Assembly (NCBI GenBank): GCA_042088665.1
Contig: JBELMB010000120.1
Span: 1-15,571 of the forward strand
Direction of reading: 5' to 3'
DNA length: 15,571 bases
Source: JBELMB01 sp042088665
GTDB lineage: Bacteria > Pseudomonadota > Alphaproteobacteria > Rhodobacterales > Rhodobacteraceae
Made by a program: the position numbers and the translations under genes
The notes under the pieces: model-generated
What the model saw: the letters and a program-made list of their open reading frames with translations, nothing else
The model's database searches: none
Told to the model about the DNA's origin: nothing
Shown here: piece after piece, positions 12,507 to 15,571 of the stretch
Numbering within the stretch: the first letter of the stretch is position 1
Layout of the letters: each line of letters starts with the position of its first letter

Positions 12507-13568
12507 ATGAGATTGCGGTCCATTCTCGCCGTCGGCTTTGCGCTGGCGTTTCTGGCGGGCTGCGCTGGAAAGCCGGAGGACTTCATCGGCCCCAACGCGC
12601 CGCTCGGCCTGGCCGAGGTGCAGCGCATCTATCTTGCCACGGACCGCGTGCTGGCCGACAACCTGAGCGCGACGACCAAACGCGGCGGGGCCTTGTCCTT
12701 TGCGCATTACGACATCACGGTCCCGCCCCGGCACAGGCCGGGCGAGGTGGAATTCTCGGCAAGAAATCCTGACCCCGCCACCAGCTTTACCGTCGCAGGC
12801 GCGCGCCCGATCGAAACACTGCGCGCTCTGGGCAAGACCGTGCGCGGCGCGGCAGGCCCTCTGGGCCGCCCCATCGACAGCCCGGTGGTCTATGTCCATG
12901 GCTTCAACACCGCGATGGAATACGCGGTCTACCGCCACGCGCAGATCGCCCATGACTACGGTCTGCAAGGGCCGCAGGTGACCTTTGCCTGGCCGTCGAT
13001 CGAGAGGGCCCTCGGCTACGTGCGCGACAAGGACAGCATCCTGATTGCCCGCGACCATCTGGAAGAGCTGCTGGTCGAATTGACCCGCGAGAACCAGAAC
13101 GTCTTTGTGTTTGGTCATTCCATGGGCACGCAGCTTGTGGTCGAGACGCTGCGGCAACTGTCGATCAAGGGCAGACAGGACGTTTTGCGGCGCATCGGCG
13201 GGGTTATTCTGGTCTCGCCAGACATTGATCTGGACCTCTTCGAGGCACAGCACGAAAGCATTGACCCGCTGCCCAACCCCTTCGTGGTCATGACCTCCGA
13301 GAGCGACTACGCCTTGCGCTTTTCATCGCTTTTGACGGCGCAACCGGAACGGCTTGGCTCCGCGCGGGATCGCAACAGGCTTGCGGCGCTCGATCTGCTG
13401 GTGCTCGATCTGTCGGGGTTGCCCAATGCGCGCAACCACTTCCTCGCCGCGACCTCGCCTGTCGTCATCGACATCGTGACCAGTGCCCGCGCCGATGTGC
13501 TCTCGGACAAGATCCCCCGCAGCGGGATCATCGACGTGGCGGCGATGCAGGCAGCGCAAACCAACTAG
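12507..13568 (+). CDS. Lipoprotein alpha/beta hydrolase (DUF900-like), 353 aa
   Basis: I chose ATG at 12507 (GGAGAG upstream) because it puts a lipoprotein signal right at the N-terminus: MRLRSI, hydrophobic core, FLAGC with C19. The in-frame ATG at 12414 would bury it. The hydrolase domain shows the oxyanion segment VVYVHGFNT (127-135), the nucleophile elbow FGHSMGT with S205, an acid candidate in SPDIDLDLF (D239 or D241), and the base candidate H311 in ARNHFLAA. This is the layout of the DUF900 alpha/beta hydrolases of proteobacteria, likely esterases or lipases with unknown substrates. Lipidation would hold it in the periplasm beside the anchored sulfatase. It is the last gene before a 145-bp gap with hairpins, so the run may pause or end here. 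Confidence 0.9.
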   Translation: MRLRSILAVGFALAFLAGCAGKPEDFIGPNAPLGLAEVQRIYLATDRVLADNLSATTKRGGALSFAHYDITVPPRHRPGEVEFSARNPDPATSFTVAGARPIETLRALGKTVRGAAGPLGRPIDSPVVYVHGFNTAMEYAVYRHAQIAHDYGLQGPQVTFAWPSIERALGYVRDKDSILIARDHLEELLVELTRENQNVFVFGHSMGTQLVVETLRQLSIKGRQDVLRRIGGVILVSPDIDLDLFEAQHESIDPLPNPFVVMTSESDYALRFSSLLTAQPERLGSARDRNRLAALDLLVLDLSGLPNARNHFLAATSPVVIDIVTSARADVLSDKIPRSGIIDVAAMQAAQTN

Positions 13569-13569
13569 A

Positions 13570-13601
13570 GGCATCACCAAAGGCCGTTTTGCGATGATGC
13601 C
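13570..13601 (+). terminator. Hairpin directly after the hydrolase stop codon
   Basis: GGCATCA (13570-13576) and TGATGCC (13595-13601) form a perfect 7-bp stem one base after the stop. Inside it CAAA (13578-13581) can pair with TTTG (13588-13591). No T run follows the outer stem, so this is at best a weak or Rho-assisted 3' end. The inner motif CCAAAGGCCGTTTTG recurs minus one base as CCAAAGGCCTTTTG at 13667-13680, where GGCC-AAA-GGCC-TTTT could act as a small second terminator. Confidence 0.35.
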
Positions 13602-13713
13602 GCAGGCCCGGCGTCGCATCCCTGACCGACGATGGGGCAGACGACCGCTTCAAACCGATGCCTTGGCCAAAGGCCTTTTGTGCCCTTGAGACAAGAAACT
13701 GGAGACCGAACCA

Positions 13714-14448
13714 ATGACAGTCACGCGCCTCGCCTTCGCGGCACTCATCACCTTGCCACTCCCTGCCATGGCGCAAGAGGACTGGCAATTCACCGGCACG
13801 TTTTACGGGTGGTTGCCGGGGATCGCGACGAGCGTCGAGACGCCTTTGGGCGACCTCGAGGCAGATGTCGAATTCTCGGACATCCTCGAAAAGCTTGATT
13901 TCGCCTTTCTCGCCGCGGTTGAGGCGCAAAAGGGTCGGTTGGCGCTGGTGGGCGATCTGCAGTATTTCGACCTGGGCGCGCAGACATCGCCGCAAAGAGC
14001 CGTCATTGACTCTGTCGAAATCGACTCGCAGATCACGGTTCTGGGCGGCTATGCACTCTACACTGTCTCTGACAGTCCCCAAACGCGGGTCGAGTTCGGC
14101 GGTGGTCTGCGCTATTACGATGCGAAGTTTGATACGGTTGTCTCGGGCACCATCCCGCTGAGCTTTTCGGACGAAGGCAATTGGGCCGACGCGGTGCTGT
14201 CGGCACGGGTCAAACATGCATTCAACGAGGATTGGTTCGGTGTTGCCTATGCGGATGTCGGCGGTTTCGGTCTCGGCGAGTCCTCTGACGTGACATGGCA
14301 GGCCTATCTGGCCGCGGGTTACCGTTTCAACGCCTCTTGGTCAGCGGTCGCCGGGTATCGGCATTTGATGTTTGAGCGCGATTTCGACGGACGAACGGTC
14401 ACCTCTGACGTGGGCGGACCGGTCATCGGGTTTCAAAAGCAGTTCTAG
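13714..14448 (+). CDS. Outer-membrane beta-barrel protein, 244 aa
   Basis: The start is ATG at 13714 with GGAG 9 bases upstream. Residues 1-21 are a signal peptide ending PAMAQ. The mature protein consists of alternating polar and hydrophobic stretches with many aromatic girdle residues: WQFTGTFYGWLPG, ALVGDLQYFDLGA, ITVLGGYALYTVS, RVEFGGGLRYYDA, WFGVAYADVGGFGLG, WQAYLAAGYRF and WSAVAGYRHLMFERDF. It ends in Phe (VIGFQKQF), the C-terminal signature recognised by the BAM machinery. About eight strands can be drawn, as in OmpA/OmpW-type small barrels. It is probably a structural or diffusion protein of the outer membrane; the ligand is unknown. It follows the hydrolase after 145 bp and may have its own promoter, but belongs by orientation to the same envelope cluster. 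Confidence 0.87.
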   Translation: MTVTRLAFAALITLPLPAMAQEDWQFTGTFYGWLPGIATSVETPLGDLEADVEFSDILEKLDFAFLAAVEAQKGRLALVGDLQYFDLGAQTSPQRAVIDSVEIDSQITVLGGYALYTVSDSPQTRVEFGGGLRYYDAKFDTVVSGTIPLSFSDEGNWADAVLSARVKHAFNEDWFGVAYADVGGFGLGESSDVTWQAYLAAGYRFNASWSAVAGYRHLMFERDFDGRTVTSDVGGPVIGFQKQF

Positions 14449-14456
14449 CATTCCCC

Positions 14457-14487
14457 GCAAACGCAGCATTTCGCCTCTCGCGTTTGC
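14457..14487. terminator. Possible bidirectional hairpin between convergent genes
   Basis: GCAAACGC (14457-14464) and GCGTTTGC (14480-14487) form a perfect 8-bp stem with a 15-base loop. It fills the 45-bp gap between the stop of the beta-barrel gene and the stop of the convergent phosphatase-like gene. Neither side has a T run, so strength is doubtful. Confidence 0.4.
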
Positions 14488-14493
14488 AGCGTT

Positions 14494-15495
14494 CTACCTG
14501 CTGCGAGCGCACGCCGCGAAGACCGCATCGTGGTCCGACAGGGGCCGGTTCGATGCGTCCAGTGATGGCAATACCCCGTTCGTCACACATCTCAGGCCGC
14601 GGGCGCACAGCCAATCGAGCTTCATCTTGCGGCTCGGATGGCGCGTGATCAGGCTGGGCCTTGTGGTCATGCCCTCAGCGGTGAGTGACCAATCGTACCC
14701 CCGCGCTTCTGCTCTGGCAAACAGCGCCTCGCCACGCCAATCGAAATCCGGCGGCACGTGATTGCCGGTGTTCAGATCGCCACCGATGACCACGGGCAGC
14801 CCCGGGGCGAAGCCGTCCACCGCGTCCATCAGCCGGTCAAACTGGATCGCACGATGAGCGCCGTCTGCGTTGCTTTCCAGATGGGTCGAGACAAAGCAGA
14901 TCGGGCCTGTTTCCCCTGGGATCACCGCGGCGATTGCGTTGCGCCCGCCGACGCGCGGCTGGCCCGCGTCGCCACCGGAGTCGCGCGTGAACCAATGACC
15001 GTGGTCGTCGAGCCGGAACATCGTGGCCTTGTCAAAGGGCACGGCACTGAGGATCGCATTGCCGTGCCAGCCGCGCGCATTGAAATCATCATCGCAGAAA
15101 TGGCGTTCCGTCTCGCCGCCCAGATCCATCTCGAAGAATTCGACCCCAAAGGCATAGGCCATGCCGAGGGCACGGGCCATCTCTTCGGTCGTGTGGCGTT
15201 GCTTGGTGCGTGCCATGCCATGGTCCATCTCGGACAAGAGCACCACTTGCGGCGACACCCCTGCCAGATGCGCTGCGCTGTCCTCGGGGAAGAGGCAGCG
15301 TTCGAGGTTCCAGGCCAGCACGGAAATCTCGGGCGGCAACTGCGCCAGCCTGCCTTGCCCGCCCAACTGCACCGCGTTCAAGCCCGGCAGCGCGGCCAGC
15401 AACGCACGGTGCGCCTCGCTTGTGCGGGGTGCGGCGGTGATGCGGGCCCGGTCTTCGGCACCGATCAGCGGCAGCTCTGCGACGCTGTCGATCAC
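14494..15495 (-). CDS. Endonuclease/exonuclease/phosphatase-fold hydrolase, 333 aa
   Basis: The start is GTG at 15495, overlapping the stop of the upstream ABC ATPase gene as GTGA, so translation is coupled. There is no signal peptide. The metal-dependent EEP fold (DNase I/sphingomyelinase-like) is complete: N63 in AWNLERC, E89 in LLSEMD, GNAILS (145-150), H205 in VSTHLES, D240 and N242 in IGGDLNTGN, the strand KLDWLCARG, and D321-H322 in LSDHDAVF. Such enzymes cleave phosphodiesters or phosphomonoesters of nucleic acids, phospholipids or inositol phosphates. The first 55 residues precede the fold and are of unknown use. Coupling to a sugar/glycerol-phosphate-type importer suggests it acts on an imported phosphodiester in the cytoplasm rather than on DNA. 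In ugp systems a glycerophosphodiesterase (UgpQ) holds such a place, but of a different fold. Confidence 0.9.
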   Translation of the reverse strand: MIDSVAELPLIGAEDRARITAAPRTSEAHRALLAALPGLNAVQLGGQGRLAQLPPEISVLAWNLERCLFPEDSAAHLAGVSPQVVLLSEMDHGMARTKQRHTTEEMARALGMAYAFGVEFFEMDLGGETERHFCDDDFNARGWHGNAILSAVPFDKATMFRLDDHGHWFTRDSGGDAGQPRVGGRNAIAAVIPGETGPICFVSTHLESNADGAHRAIQFDRLMDAVDGFAPGLPVVIGGDLNTGNHVPPDFDWRGEALFARAEARGYDWSLTAEGMTTRPSLITRHPSRKMKLDWLCARGLRCVTNGVLPSLDASNRPLSDHDAVFAACARSR

Positions 15496-15571
15496 AGCCG
15501 CTGCCCTGTCGCGGGATCAAACAGGCACAAAAGGTCCGTCTTGACGGTCAGGCGCATCGGCCCGGGCTCTG
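15492..15571 (-). CDS. Partial ABC transporter ATP-binding protein (C-terminal 25 residues)
   Basis: Only the end of the gene is present: it enters from the right edge and stops with TGA at 15492-15494. The visible tail (EPGPMRLTVKTD, then LCLFDPATGQRL) matches the last strand of the TOBE domain that closes the sugar-type ABC ATPases of the MalK/UgpC group, where a phrase like LFD-x-x-T-G-x-R is typical. It would power import of a sugar, polyol or glycerol phosphate; the exact substrate cannot be told from this tail. It overlaps the EEP hydrolase start by 4 bp. The assignment to an ABC ATPase is a motif judgement from 25 residues. Confidence 0.7.
   Translation of the reverse strand, partial: EPGPMRLTVKTDLLCLFDPATGQRL

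Noticed and set aside
12459..13253. 264-residue minus-strand open frame
   Set aside because: It is antisense to the alpha/beta hydrolase with its GHSMGT elbow; no independent support.

Overview
The window is high-GC bacterial DNA, packed with genes in short operons. The content suggests a marine-type alphaproteobacterium, most likely of the Rhodobacteraceae/Roseobacter group: an oxygen-dependent formylglycine-generating enzyme beside an arylsulfatase, an OmpR-family regulator and kinase overlapping by 4 bp, and a sugar-type ABC ATPase tail. This placement is inference from gene content and codon style; no rRNA or other marker is present. No tRNA, rRNA, CRISPR array, insertion sequence or phage gene was seen.

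Left part (1-2057, minus strand). A small transcription unit (73-aa protein, Cys-containing secreted protein, secreted two-EF-hand protein) ends at a 12-bp inverted repeat followed by a T run (1011-1061), a good intrinsic terminator. Downstream is a second minus-strand pair: an exported protein of unknown function and a membrane-anchored protein cut by the window edge. Divergent from the first unit is an OmpR-family response regulator with its histidine kinase (2255-4329). The shared intergenic region holds a GTAAC-N5-GTAAC direct repeat like a CpxR/OmpR-type box, so the two-component system may control both itself and the EF-hand unit. A second EF-hand gene (4401-4730, minus) lies on the other side of the kinase, so calcium-binding proteins bracket the signalling pair.

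Central part (4977-14448, plus strand). An AraC-family regulator is followed by a long co-directional run: an exported Cys-rich protein, a 90-aa DsbA-family/2-hydroxychromene-2-carboxylate isomerase relative lacking its whole middle domain, a C-terminally anchored arylsulfatase, a membrane-anchored DJ-1/PfpI protein, a five-helix membrane protein, a formylglycine-generating enzyme (FGE) with an N-terminal membrane anchor, a small lipoprotein, a DUF4345-type membrane protein, a lipoprotein alpha/beta hydrolase (DUF900-like) and finally an outer-membrane beta-barrel. The sulfatase and the FGE form a substrate-maturase pair. Topology signals put both catalytic domains in the periplasm, so the active-site cysteine may be oxidised after export. 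The sulfatase keeps most catalytic residues but has Gly where sulfatases carry the His of the GKWH motif, so its chemistry may differ. Together the genes look like a cell-envelope module acting on a sulfated (or related ester) compound under AraC control; the substrate is unknown.

Right end (14494-15571, minus strand). An endonuclease/exonuclease/phosphatase-fold hydrolase is translationally coupled (GTGA overlap) to the C-terminal tail of a sugar/glycerol-3-phosphate-type ABC transporter ATPase that continues outside the window.
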